DNA of 64,000 nt from positions 55,928,671-55,992,670 of the forward strand of contig NW_019211455.1 in assembly GCF_002443255.2 (NCBI RefSeq), in the 5' to 3' direction. The notes under the pieces were generated by a model that was not told the origin of the DNA, did not search any database, and was given only the letters and a program-made list of their open reading frames with translations. Position 1 is the stretch's first letter; every line of letters begins with the position of its first letter. The position numbers were made by a program, and so were the translations under genes. Source of the stretch: Varroa destructor. Taxonomy: Eukaryota > Arthropoda > Arachnida > Mesostigmata > Varroidae. This document shows, one piece after another, positions 24,982 to 39,200 of the stretch.

Positions 24982-27900
24982 CGCAGAAGCACGTTTTGCT
25001 GTTGGCATCCATGCGTCGCTGAATGAATCGTAGTCATTGACGCGGAATTGAGTTCGTCTCGGCTCGTGAATTCGCCTAATTACTCAGAGGAATCGTCGCA
25101 TCGCAAGAAGTAACAGTTGTGTAATACTGATTAAAACAAATGAGCTAGGCCGATCCATAAATATTCGAGAACGTGTGTCAGGATCTAAGACTTTAACGTT
25201 GTTAGAAAGGAAATCTCGAGCACAGTCCCTATGCTGATTGGTTATACAGGCGACAAAGTGACTAACATATTTTGAGATGTTGATACGCATTAATGGAAGA
25301 GTCAGGGTCAAATGTCCTACTACGTTGACAGGAAGCTCAGGACAAAGCGTCACGTACATACATGTCATAGGGAAATCAACGTCAGTTATGAGTCAGGTAC
25401 AGGTTTTCACTGGCTTCAGCAACCACACACCCTAGCCAATAAAAATCAATCTAGAGTAACACCAAAAAAACATGGAACGAATTAAATGCCGAACTAGTTT
25501 CAAATACGATAGTATCAGGCAGGAACGATGTTATACGCAACATTCGTCACGTGAAAAAAACAGGATTTAAGTACCTAATCATGTAAACAGTTTACCCAGT
25601 AGATATTCGAGAGCACTTTGCATCGGTGGGTTCTTGTATTGTTATTTTACAAATGTAATTCTCTTTTACGAGCTGGTATTACCTACCAGGTTACCTTGAT
25701 GAAAATAAGGGAAAACTAGTGCGAGTAGACGGGATAGTCTAGAAGCACCATTAAAGAAAACCGTGCAATTTCAAACAAATAAGTAAGGTTTAACTTCCGT
25801 CTTTTTTTCTTGCGGCAGAGATTTAATACGAACCACGCCGAAAACTAACGTGTAAACGTATGCGGCTGCAACGAATAGATGGACCATCGATCGGCAGATG
25901 GGCATTGTCCGTTGTAGAAACAGCGAGGGCTGCGATTAACGAAGTGGCTAATGACGGACAGTATGTCAAAATGACTACATTTTTTTTGCTACTATAAACG
26001 TTGTAACAAATCTCAAATAACATTTTTACAAAATGCATGAAGGCGCTATCTTAAAATATACATAAGACAACATTCCGAGACGGCAGACAGTCAAAAGAAG
26101 AACAGAAAGCGCTAATGCATTAGGATAGCATAGCTAAGGAATATCGATTTCCGCCTGGACAGCTTGTCCTTTTCTCTTCGTCAGACATAGGCGTGATAGA
26201 CCTTGTCTAAAGCCATCTAAAATTTAAGAGGGAAAATTCACTGGTTCGACAGAGGACGCCCTTGTACACACGAGAACCACTTTTTTATTGCAGTGAAACA
26301 AAACTATACGCAATATCTCCTATATAATATATCCTTCAATTAATGTACACACTAGTTCATCTTAAAATTAACGCAAAAAGGTAAAACACCGATTTTACTC
26401 ATACGCATACGTAGTGAAGCAGGGCCCCCACATCTGTTCAAAATTAACCTATGCCAGTGTGCTGATCAATTGAGCCACAATCTCTTTTCAGCTCTAATAC
26501 TGAAAACGTCATTTTAAAAATCCTTCCGAGATCTATGTGTAATAATCAGCGCGATAGATTTGTCTGTTCGCTTGCATCCCTACTCACACTCTAGAGCGCA
26601 TTATAGGTCGACTTTCCACTGTGGATCTATCGGGCGTTCAATTTGTACTTTCGCTGTATGTGTGTGTTAATCCATCATCTCCTATGTTTCTACCGCACAT
26701 GTGCACCGTTAATCGAAGAGACCTGCATCATTTGCAGCCCTATTTCGTCCGTCACTTACAATCGTTGTAGGCGTCGTGATAGGCGTAGAATTGTTGAGGA
26801 TAAAGGAACTTTGTTAAGCATACATTCAACAGTGCCAAGTAAAAGCAAAGACCGCAAACTAAACGAAAAACAACCCAGAAACAGCTACACCAGATAACTG
26901 CAACTAGGTAACATCATTTCGCATGTCCACGTTGTTAGATACAATAAAACGAAGGCGGCTAAACATTATGGAACTATTGTTGACAAATTCGTTCGACCAT
27001 TTTTTATGCTTATCCAAACCCACGGAGCTCTTCGTTACGCATTGAATAAATATGGCTATTCATAAATATAACTGATAAGTAACTAGTAGCAGCAGTTATA
27101 CTATTTGTAGTGCCATTCATTGTAGCTGCAACACTGTATAAAATACAAACAATAATAACGAGTCATTACGTTTGACAGCAAGCTATGTATCATGCCGAAG
27201 ATATAACACTTAGTCGTAACGATCAAAGCAATGATCGTTGTCGACCCGTTGAGACGTTTCGACAAACGCAAAAGTAACGAAGGCTGGTAGCAGACGATAT
27301 GAAGTAAACTTCGAGCTAGATTAATGGCGGCAATTTAAGCTGGGATTTGAATCTGAGCTTTGCCGAACAGTTAAGCGTGTATCAGGCGTTTCTTTGCTTT
27401 GTGGCAAGAATTTCAAGAGATAGTTGCTAGAAAACGAAAGGCAAGGCGAGCAAGCCACTAATACGCTGGCTTACACAGACGCAGCATCTCTTATCTTCAA
27501 TAGTATCGAATCATCGTTCTTGTTTTGGAACGCCTTTTGATAGTATCTTGTCCGACATGACGGTTTACACTAAACACCGAGACAAAAGCGACGTCATAAG
27601 GCGATCTGTCTTAGGCTTTGAAACACAGCCCATTTGGTAATGAAACGGACACACTAGAAGCATTCGATTATACAATGTGTGTTGGGTCATTTACCAACGT
27701 TGACATTCGTTACCTATTCGAAAATGCTAACTGTATTTACGGTAGACCTATCCATGCCCATACGTGATTGCGATGTGAAGTATTTAAAGAGCCGGAAAAG
27801 TTCATAAACGAAAAGCACAATTATAGAAACGATATCCCTTTTGGAGGGACAAGGGAGTCGTGTACGAATCAAAATAGCAATCATCGATGTACCATGTATT

Positions 27901-30860
27901 TCGTGCGGAAGGTATGCGAAGAATTAGTGGTTCCGGCATTTAAGGTACCTCTTTTTGCTACTGTTACTAGAAGTATACAGTTAAAGCTATTTAGAAAATT
28001 AGAGTGTTACGCAATACATGTTTATGCGAGTACTTGATAATTTAGAATTAATCTCAGTGCAAAAAAAGCACCTACTCATACTACTCACAGTCAGTCCCTT
28101 CAGATTACTTCACTAATAAGTACTTCGAAGAATAGACGAGTAATTCACTACAATTCAGTATCGGCGTTACAGAGGGAAACGCAGCGGTCAAAAACTCTTT
28201 GTCTCGAGAACATTTGTTGGAATGAAGAAGATTTACCCTACGGGTATTAGACGACATAACGCACATATCGTATCCTGTCTATAGCTTTTCATACTATTTA
28301 GCTGACGAAAGGCTACTATTGTTATCATTTTAAATTACATATAGTTCAGCGGAACGTATAGGGCCATGCTACGTTCCTACTGAATTTTTCGTAACTGACA
28401 TTGTTAATGTTAGTGTGCCTCCCAACACATACGGTCATTATAGAGCACCTCCTGTAGCTAATGACAAAATCATGAAACTGAATCGTTGCCTTATCGCAGA
28501 AATATACGCGGATTCCTATTGACGTATCTCAGTGATAACGTCCATTCAATGTTCCGCCACTAAGGGCCTAATTCTAGGTTCTCGGTGGCGGAGCTAGTCG
28601 GCTATAGGCTATAGATTCGATTTCCCTACTGAACTGCATAGATATATCCGTTAGTGCGACCATTCATTTAAGCTGCAACTGACTTGCTTGCTCAACCCAA
28701 GTTTAGGAGGCAGAGATAATTGATAGATTGGTTGGTAACTGATCGACATGTGGCTAATCGATACGAGACTTTAACCAGGCTGCTTTGGCAAGGGAAAAAA
28801 AGCCAAAAGCGGATGTCTATAGCAATTGCAGTTTTGAAGATGTTGACAAACACGAATAATAATGACTGCATGTTGGGTGGCACTCGATTGAGTTGCCATA
28901 TCTACTATCTTATGTGTTAACTAGGAAGTCGTCTAAAGCAACGTTCGTAAACTTACTACACTAGTTATCATATTGTTAGTCTTGTTATGATTAATATTAT
29001 ATATTATCAATTACTTCCAAGAAGAGTAGTTACGCGCTCGGGTTCGTTACTAGTTATCCGCGCGCGATAGACATGTAGCCCACACAGGAAATAATGTATA
29101 TGTTACAGAAAGAAAACTAGGTGCATTAAAAACCAAATTTACATTGAATGAAGGGTGAAAACTACCTGCCGATCACATAGAGACAATATCCACAACTGAT
29201 GACAGATCATAACGCTAGGAAAAAAATAACAATGAAAATGATAATAATGTATATACTTTTTATACCTCAAAATAAAACCTCGCAAAAATGATTAAGAAAT
29301 ATTGTGGTTACCGTTGATTGAAATTATAGAAATGTACGATACGAATGCAATAATAACAATAAAGAAAGTGATGGCAAAAACAACAATAAACAGTCAAAGT
29401 ACAAATATGTTTTTTTCTTTTTTCTTCGAAGATTCTGTAAGTCATCGAAAATTCATATTTAGTGACGCGCGTAGAACGATGCTTTGTTAGAAACGAAAAG
29501 CAAGATTAACTCAACAAGCCTGGTAGCTGCCGATAAAAAGCTGAACTTCGAAAGTTAAAACTACTTAGAATCGTATCTGGGGGGTAAAGGTGTGCGTACA
29601 GTTTCGTAGGCGACGTCTGGTTGCGAAACACAGGTAGGCACCCTAAGGAAGCCCGGCACAATTCGATTCGGTTTGTTACTAGTAAATATTACTCTACTGC
29701 CACACATAAAGGCGCCTGTCGACCGGTCTGTGTAGACCGCCACAAAAACGGCCAGTACAATCCTTTAAAGGCCCAAGCCAATATTACTCTGATACCGCAG
29801 TCTGTATTGTTCGGCAGGCAGTAGGCCTTTGAGTAGAAAGTGAAGTTGTCTCATACCTGAATGTGACTGAACAACGGAAACTTCAAACAAAAACCTTTGT
29901 TCGAAGTGAGGCCTGGTGTGGCTCCAGATAACGAAGTTCGAAAAAGAGTAAAAATTAAGTTGTAAACGTAACGATGCAATGTACAAAGCTTTGTCAGGCT
30001 ACCACTTACATGTGGCTAATACATTTAATTCGACGATCTCCTATGTTGCTCAATCACTAGGATACCCTTTGAGGGTTGAATTTTTTAGATTTAGAACTTT
30101 TGCCGTTTCGCCGCGCGTCGTTTAACATTGGAGAAAATCGTATCTTCCATTTCGCTAAATGTCTAAAGTATTACTTTCGCTGTTACTGCCGTAAAGCATT
30201 GCTTTAAATAATTCACTTAAAAAAGAAACAATATGTGTGTACGGCCGGTTTCGGACTAAGACCGCCACGTGTAGCCAAGTTTATTAGACAGACCTCTCAT
30301 TGTTGGTCCATCATAGACGAGGGTAAGGGGCCGGTAGCATAAGCCTTCTCTCTGTGACGCGGGTATTTCGCGATGGCGGTTTTCAACCACCATAGTGAGG
30401 GTGTGCGTCTTCATTAATAACTTTCACTTGAAAAGGGGGAGTGTACACGGGTGAAAGGGAGCAGGTCTCTTCTACATTGCTACGACCAAATCGACAAATC
30501 AAAGAAAGACAATTCCTGCGTCGCATGAGAATCGTGTTTAGGGCGAACAAAAACTCCATCCCTATTAAATTAAAGATGGTGAGCGGTTAACTACAGACGG
30601 TCTTTAATTTTACAGGGCGTAACTCGGTTCAACGAAGTTTCATGAAGCCTTCTGTTTTCTACAGCAGCAGTTTTCGCAATCACTTATGCGGTCTATAGTC
30701 TGTGTAGTACAATACGAAACTTTTTAAATAAATCATTAGCTTTACCATAGGCTTACAAATGGTGCTGGTAAGCCGATGCTAACACGTCAGAGGTAGAGTT
30801 CTTCTAGACGCACAAAAACTGCTAAAACCCAGTTAAATATTTTGCCAAATACTGGCAAGC

Positions 30861-30917
30861 TAGATAGATAGATAAATAGATAGATAGAACCTAACCTAAC
30901 AGCTAACCTAACCTAAC
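30861..30917. repeat. (TAGA)n joined to interstitial CCTAA telomere-like units
   Basis: A TAGA tetranucleotide run at 30861-30888 passes directly into four CCTAA units in two pairs separated by a short CAG-containing interruption (30888-30917). CCTAA is the complement of TTAGG, the telomere unit of most arthropods. The array is far too short to be a telomere. Confidence 0.85.
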
Positions 30918-32033
30918 AGCTTTCAGCCTGTTTCGCTTCGACATCCTTAAGGTCAAGTGGCCACCATACTAGTTAATTAAGCACAAATATGGTGCGATAT
31001 AACATTTTCGAAACGTATCTCTAAGGGTCGATTCATTAATAGATAGACAGACTGAGTCGACGGGAATCTATGTCTATGCCATATTAGCCAACAACCTATT
31101 GAGGTTTGTATCGGCCCAAATCCTATTTTAAGGTTTCTACCGCTAATGCCGCTCTAATGATATAGATTAGGGATGATAAAGAGGCCGATGTCGGTTGCAC
31201 TCCAAAATGTCTCTGGTAGTTGTTGTCACTACCCTTGTCGTATAGTGTATGTCGTTGACGGAGTCCCAAATGACAATTCCTGCTGGCTTCCAACCATTTC
31301 AAAAGAAGATGTAACATACAAGCAATGTAATAGAAAAGTTATTGTATGAATAAATTCGAATCGAAATATAAACCGTCTCCAAGAACTATGCTACACGCTT
31401 TAGCGCAGAAAAAGGCCAGAGCCAGGATAAATGACTGCGAACAATTGGTCTCATTAGTATGAACCGGGCGTGTTTGACGCAGGCACGACACATTTGGGCA
31501 CCTTACGCTGTTTTAAACGCACATCTCGAAATTGTGAAGATTTGAATGTAACGTTATTATGCAGAGAACGTGCGATGTAAAGCAGCGCGAGGTTATACAA
31601 GTGTGCCATTCTTAGCACAACGGGTATAGAGGATAATTTGGATTAGATAACGTCAAAAAATTCATTCGTTCGTTCTTCACAGCATTATTGTCATTAACTG
31701 TGTTGTTAAGCTTTTTCTAAAACTCTGCAGCCATCCACAGCGGTTCGCGAAAAAATTATCGTTTTCTCTTCTGCCCAGGGTTTTGGGTATGAAGGGCTGA
31801 TTTGGAATACATCACAGGGATATACCCAAGATACGTCTCTTAAGATTATTGGTGCCAACTGATTTATTACTCTAGTAATTTCTGCGATTGGATGATTATG
31901 TAACCCGTTACGTGACTCTCAAAGTTGCGTTCAGTTCCGTGAACCCTTTTGTGTTCTTAAAGACTATATTTAATTGAAGTTGAACATAGGACAGATACAA
32001 ACAAATAAAGTAGAACGTTTTACATGCAAAAGC

Positions 32034-32059
32034 ATATATATATATATATATATATATAT
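32034..32059. repeat. (TA)n microsatellite
   Basis: Thirteen or so uninterrupted AT dinucleotides lie in the spacer downstream of the PANK4 stop. Confidence 0.85.
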
Positions 32060-33273
32060 GCTTAATACTTACGTTGCGTTTAAAGTCAACACCCATAGAA
32101 TTATTACTGGTACCTGACGTGTAATTATTAATTTAATTAGCCAGTGCTATCTGCGTTTCACTACGTATTTTCTAGTCTCCCTAAATACATCAACACCCTA
32201 TTACTTTCAAGAAAGCTATTCTAATGCTAAAATAAACAATAGCATACTGTAGCCACATGTGAATTTTTTATGCAGACCAGCTCCAGGCAAATATGCGTTA
32301 ATTGATTCCCACATGAGTTTATTCTAGAGACCAATAGAACTTCAAGGTTTGCGGGTCATCTTTTTGTTTCGAAGCCTTCATAGATTATTGTTGTCTAACA
32401 CAGAGATTTCTATATATTTATATGCCATATATCAATAATCCAAATTGTATTTCTTTTTTTTTTTGTAATAGCATACGATGTACATGCTAAGCAATTTTAA
32501 ACGCTTGAAAATTTCTCTAATTCAAATAAATAAAAATACGCCATTTTATTTTTAGCATAGAGTCAACAATATATTATCATTAGTTTATATTCTGTTAATC
32601 ACCATCTTTTTGTTTTATTTTTTATACAATTGCTTCTTTTCATGTATGCCTATAAAGCACTACGATTATCTCCTCGTTTTCATCCCAATAAATTCATCCG
32701 TTATCTTTTGCCCACTGTGCACTTCAACATTACGATCATATATATACACTTTTCTCCGAGCGATAACAGCCAGTCTTTTCGTATAAGCTTACTCCTCATT
32801 GCCCTCAAGACTACAACCAGGATCACAGCCCCGCCAAGACCTTGCTCCAGTTTTAGTGATTGTTAATGAATTACCCTCATTAACTACTTATTAGGTATTT
32901 ATGTACTCGACGGCGCCCTCTGTTTATCATGCACGTTCTGTATTGTCTTCAACGTCAAATGCCATTTTTTGCTGTTACCCCACAGAATCTTATTGTCACG
33001 TGTACTGTTTCGTATGGACTTGTTTAACGCATTTCACATGTCATTAATCCTTATATGTACATTTGCACTGCTTGCACTGCCGAAGCGATTCACAGAAGCT
33101 TCTGTTTTTACTACTTGTATTGCCCTTCAGCCTCAGCTTCTTCGTGCTCTTTACGGTTACAGATGAGCTCATCTAGCGACATCGTCTTTGCTTCAGGCGA
33201 CTGAAGGGCATTAGGTTTTTTTTTATAAGTGTCCATTAAAAGGGAAGTGTCAATAGTACACAGGTAAAAACGC

Positions 33274-36200
33274 TTATCTAGTGCTGCGCTTAACTTCAGT
33301 GTCCTCTTTGCTTCGTACTTGGCCCTCGGTAAAATAGAAAACATAGTCATATATTCGACCACCGAGGCTTTCAGCCACGAAAGGTGTCTTCAACACAGCA
33401 GCGCGTATTGAATCGCATGTGAAATCCGTCCGCATCCTCAGATACTCTGAGGTACGTTTCTCGTAGGCGTCACTAAGTAGATAGTTAGTATGTATTGCGC
33501 GACCCATGCCTTCGATGATGAGCAGGTCACAATCGGCCAGCGTTTCAGCAGTATAGCTAATACACGGATGTTAACGAACATGAAAAATATCAAATACAAG
33601 GAAATTAAAACCGACTCAGAAAAAACTAATTTTTTTTTTTTTGTTTACAGGACCTATATAGCCAATAGCGCGAAAAACTTTCTTTAATTTTCCTCTTTAA
33701 GCGTATCAGGTTGACGTTACTACGTTAGCGGCATAAATTAATTACATGAGGTAGAAACCCAAGAGTGCTTATCTAATAAAGCGTTTCCAATGATAATTTT
33801 TTTAAAAATGACTTAGCATCAGCAAGACACACAGTCCACCATACTGATCATTATGAGCATTTTGAAACAATCAATTAAATATTCCCTAAACGACACATAT
33901 TATACAACCTTTGTTAATGAAAAATCTAATTTCAAAGTAAAATGTAATACACAAAGTGAATTACAGATAATGTGACATTTCAGAAAGCGCTACAAGTCAG
34001 TGCATACGTTGTTGGGTGTACGTATAAAACAAGCATATGATTAACCTGTTAATCCGTGTGAGATCTAAACACGGCGAGCCCTGACCAGAATCGACGAGTT
34101 CGACCCGTCCCTCTTCCACGGCTTGTCGCCACAACTGATCCACCACAGCTATTTGGGGCGAGATGATTTTCAGCTCTTCAATGGTGACGTCGTTAAGAGC
34201 AGGTCGTGAATTGGCACAAAGTATCACTGAGGTCTGTTGGCATTTCAGCAGTTCACGTGCGAACGGTATTACCCCTGCAGAAGTGGTCAAGAAGCGGAAA
34301 ACAGGTAGTTTTAACTAACGAATATCTTTTCTTTTGAACGAATTTATGTTGATTTTAACGACAGCAACAAACAGAGAAATGTAGAGCAGGTATTTAGTTA
34401 CTCATAAAACAAGTCTATTATGCTTTCCATTTCCATAATTGGCTATTTAATAATAAAGAAATACCGAAGCTCAGAGCAACGTGCTTCCTTTTGATAAGAG
34501 ATAGTACAGGAAACGTTTTTTTTCCTGTCCTGTTTTTGTTTTTAACAATCTGTCCTTTTTTCTGAGTTAAAATAAACTTGTTTTTTTAATTTAACTTTCA
34601 AAAAGGAGAGTCATCATCTGGTTCGTGCAAGATTGGGCTAACTTGTACCAAGTACAAGGTCGAATCCACAGTTATCAATGAAGATAGCGACTCGTCGATA
34701 GGGCGGAGCAGCATTGTCTTTCATTCGGGATATCCAAGCAGCTCGGCTTCCCTGAACACATTTCGCCATTTGTATTCTGTCGCGAACGTTGGCAAACCCG
34801 AAGTGAATATTCTGCTCTTGAGCCTCCCGCCGCTCATTGACAACAGCTTGTGCTCCATAGTCGAAAACGTTTCCTACTTGGAGGCAAAGTATTCGGAAAA
34901 ATGAAAACAATGCACTTGCAATGTGAGTTTATCGAACTTATCGCAGTACTATTTAAACGCGCACACGGCGGAGTATACACGGCCGTATTGTACTGATGCA
35001 CATCTACAACTTTGCTAAATTATTAAATATCAATGTATGATACATATTTCAAGCTGTATGCCTGTAACTGCAGTACCATCGTATCAGGCGTCCAATCAAA
35101 GATTAGAACTCAACATTTACGTATATGAATCCAAGCCACTTCACATTAAGTTCATACAAATTATAACGAGCTTCTGACGACCTGACTACCTTGCAGAATT
35201 CCGAGAGTCAAATTGTTCCATCGCTCTTCCACATCTTGATTATCAAGCCCTCGTACCAATGTTGACAATAGGCTCAACGCTTCCGTAACTTCTTGTTTTT
35301 TTTCTTTCATAAACGGATCCACGAATCCACACTGGACTAAACACTGCTCTCGCATGTCGAGAAGGCTACGTACCGACAGAGGTCCGAAAGTGCTGAAAAG
35401 ATCATCATCAATTAGAGAAATAACAATAAACCAGATAAAGAACGCTGCTTATGCAATGTTCGAAAAGCCAATTTTGTCTAAGAATTATGATATATGAAGA
35501 AAATCTAACATATTGAAAGATGTTACTGTTAAAGAGAAAGAGAACTTTCTCTATATTAAATCTTCTGACACCTATAACTAAACAAAGTAATTGGCACAAG
35601 CTCTATAAGATCTTCTTATATACGCAACGGCTTCAAGAAGATATAGAAAGTTTTTTTATTTAATTTTGTCCTTTAATATACATAAACAGAGTCGTGTGCT
35701 AATAACATACGAGGGATGTTGCCACAGGTACTCAATTATTTGTCGGTATCGAAGCATCGCTACATTAGACTTGGTGGTCACGTGTGGCATGTCGGGCCAA
35801 CTTCTGGCTGCTTTCGCACAAACACTATCCATACTTTTCCACAGTGTGGTCAACCAGTACTCGCGAGCCTGACCATTTTCCACCAAGTCCTCTCTATCCG
35901 GAACATAAATATCGGGGGTCGCCAACAACGGACAAATCACCTGAAAATCGTTTTCATCGCTCCGGTTAAATTACCTGGAACGCTTGTTGTTATTTTGGAA
36001 GTTCGTTTGGTTCTGATTCTGAATCTGAAAAGATTGGTTCTGTATCCTGTATCAAGAAACAATGATGAAAAAACTGAAGACGGGTCACTCATACAGAGAA
36101 AACTAAGTTATTATAAATGATCTGAGAGGAAGAGATTTACATTTTTTGTTCAGTGTAAAATAGGCTTGCTGCACGCGAAGGTACATTCCAGCTGTGAATT

Positions 36201-39200
36201 GAACGTTGAAAAATTAAAGGATTAGGACCTCTAAAAAGAGAAAAATCCAAAACAAACGAATAAGGTGTCAGATACATTTGGTATGTAACGATATGTTTGT
36301 ATTTCAGAATCATACATAAAGACACACTTGTTTTGATCGAGCTCAGTGTATTAGTTATTAAATTATATTAACAAATCGGGATAAAGAAAGTCGCTGCTGC
36401 TATTGTATTTCGCCGAATATTTTTTCGAAAAAAAATGAACCACTTTTTAGAACATGATTACCGTCCACAAAGGCACAACTTGTATATTAACTACTGATAT
36501 TCATTTCGTTGGCGTCAACTTCTGTCTGGATAAGGATTTTACGTTCCGCGGTAGCATCCACTGGTATAATTTTGTTTCCTGTCCAAATGTCATCGTCTTT
36601 GGGACACTAGGACATGAACTGAGAACTGTAGGGAATTAAATTTCCCTACAGGTCTCAACATTGATAATGAAACTCACCAGAGCACAGTCGATTCGGTCGA
36701 ATGCAACATGACTTTGCACTCCGAGCGGTTCGTCTGGCAATGCACTGCAAGCATAGTTCTCTTCCCAGGAAGCCATGTGAAAGTGTTTCTGCTCATCGGT
36801 ATCAGCATCAGCGTCCACACAAGCACTAAGTGCTCCAATCGCTCCTAAATAACCTTCGTGCCGGAAAAAATGTGGTTCAACCTGCTCTTTTGACCAATAG
36901 TGAAGAGCACTTCGAAGCAGATGTATAGACATTGGCCGGGAACGCAAAAAATAACCAGTAAAATAGACCCGTTTGATCTCTTGCGACAACGCGTACAGAC
37001 TTGCCAACTGAGCGATATCGCTGGAAATCATACGCAAAAGTGACATGGCCAGTTCACTGCGAGAAACGTTATCCTCGAGCTTTAGGTCATCGCCACACGT
37101 GTCCGGTTTAACTGAAGTTGGTATTTGTGTTGCCTGTGGAGCGCCCTCCGCATTCGGAACGAGGTGGGTAAATTTCGGAGTACTTCCTGGGGAACGCTCC
37201 AATGAACTTGAGATATTCTTGTGGTCACTTCCATAGATTCGTTCAATGTTGTACGTTGTCCCTATACGTTGATCCGCTTCAACTAGGCCACACAACTCAC
37301 CAAAATCCTCTGCTCCAGTCAATAACGACCCTAAACCCCAGAATGACGAACCGCCCAGCGTAGAACTCCCCACTCGCTCGAACTGGGTCTCTGACTCGAC
37401 CTGCGAACGCAAAACGCAAAATTCAACGAAAGGATTATTAAAATATTTTCTTATATAATGTAATAGTATAAATATAATGTCAACCCCGATAGCAACGTGT
37501 TCAATGCCTACACAAATGCAAAAACTCTTTTGATAAATATATGGATAAACGTAGTTAAAATGACAACTGCTCTCTAAAATTTCTCGATGAAGAGTACCTT
37601 TACAACGGAGACACCGGACGCAATATGTACAAGTAGATAAGGAAATGGGTCGCACGTTGGTTCATTTATTGGAAACACGCAATCCAAGCTATTTTCTGCA
37701 GTGCAACGTTGACTTTCCGAATCGGTCGACTTTTTGAATACCTGCAAATACATAAAAGATGGAAATCATGCGCACTGATTATACCGTGTTTATTGAATAA
37801 ACTCGCATAACGCTGGATAGACTAGAAGAAATTGTATATGGTAGCCATTCAAAATCTGATGATGTTGACAGTAAGTTAAAACAGCTACAATAATTAACTA
37901 ATTCGAGCAATCCCGATACCTACCTATAGATTGCACTTAGATTCAAAACAAATCGGATATACCAAGAATGTAAAATACTTCAAATGTATCCTGACATTCC
38001 AAGTGTAATAATATCGGGTTGATAAAAAAAAAAAAAGTATTAACCATTCTTCTAGCTAAATGGCATTGAATAGCATCTCAGATAATATGAATCGCTTTGC
38101 TCGGCGTTGGTGTCCCTTGGAAGCTGAGCTTAAGCATTAGTGGACTCACCAAGAATTGTTGGAATGCCTTTACTTAGGCTTATGATAGAGGAGATAAGTG
38201 ACAATTCTACAAAAACTCCCTATATTACGATCAAGACACAAATGCCACCCAAGTCCATAAAAAAATGTGGGCTCCCTCTAGTGAATATGCGGTACGGAAA
38301 CGAATGGCAAAAAGATTGCTCTGTGCTTTTTATTCTGGAAATTTTGATGTGGGCGATGTAGAACGGCCGTATGAGTAGCCATGACATCAGCGAACGACTA
38401 AGCATCCACCACCAAACGGTTTCAAACAATTTAAAGAGAATTGGCTACAAAAGAACCTCGATGTTTGGCGCAGCACCAATTGACAAAATAATTTACTTGA
38501 TGCTATCTTCATCTGCGAAACTCTACAGAAGCGCAATGAAATCTAGCCATTTCTAAAGCGGTTGATTACGTGTGATGACAAACGGATTACATACGACAAG
38601 AATGCGCAAATAAAAAAACGTAAAAAAACGTGCACTAATCAACGACAGTAAGTCCAGGCTGGTGCTAAAGAAAGTAGTGATGACGTATTTAGTAAAGCTG
38701 GAAAGGAATTACGAGTTGTTGTTGCGAGACGACCTCCACTGCCTACAGTTAACAAGTCCTTGAAAAAATCAACCGAAACTAGTAAAGAGATAAAGCGTCG
38801 TCTTCCACCAGGACAAACTGAGCTACCCAGTAAAAATTCAAAGAACCTGCGTGGAAAATGTATTCCCCATACAGCCCGGGTTTTGTACTATCAAGTTGTG
38901 CTCTGTTTCGATCACTGCAAAACTGCCTTGATAGGGTTAACTTAGTTTCAGTGTAGAAATGCAAAAATCACCTAATTAATGAAGTAAGGCTACCTAAGCT
39001 CCACTGTGACGGGATTATAGCGTTATCAGAAAAATGGCAGGAGGTTACCAATCAGAATGGCGCATAATTTGGTTCGATAATTTTATTTTTAGATATACGA
39101 AAAATATTTACTTCAGTTTCGCCTCAAAACGGTTAATACTTTTTCAACAAGTCAATATAAACTAACAGATTACTACAACCTACTGCGTTCATCACGAGAA

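Larger units (their letters stand above)
24946..33273. other. Tail-to-tail spacer between Syt14 and PANK4
   Basis: About 8.3 kb of AT-rich DNA separates the two stop codons. No frame resembles a known family. The open frames seen (for example 27768-28037 plus and 29561-29743 minus) are short and unrecognised. The spacer holds a TAGA/CCTAA composite repeat at 30861-30917, a TA run at 32034-32059 and possible degenerate SINE-like pieces at about 26395-26485 and 28585-28625. Confidence 0.6.

Noticed and set aside
28585..28625. A-box-like TGGCGGAGCTAG followed by a B-box-like GATTCGATTTCC
   Set aside because: Spacing of about 24 bases is too short for a tRNA gene and no stems form; at best a deleted SINE piece.
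29561..29743. Minus-strand frame with AVYTDRSTG, recalling the YTDGS motif of LINE RNase H
   Set aside because: Only one weak motif matches and the glycine is missing; no reverse transcriptase nearby.
35656..36120. Plus-strand frames up to 134 codons
   Set aside because: They are antisense shadows of PANK4 exon 5, which is strongly supported on the minus strand.
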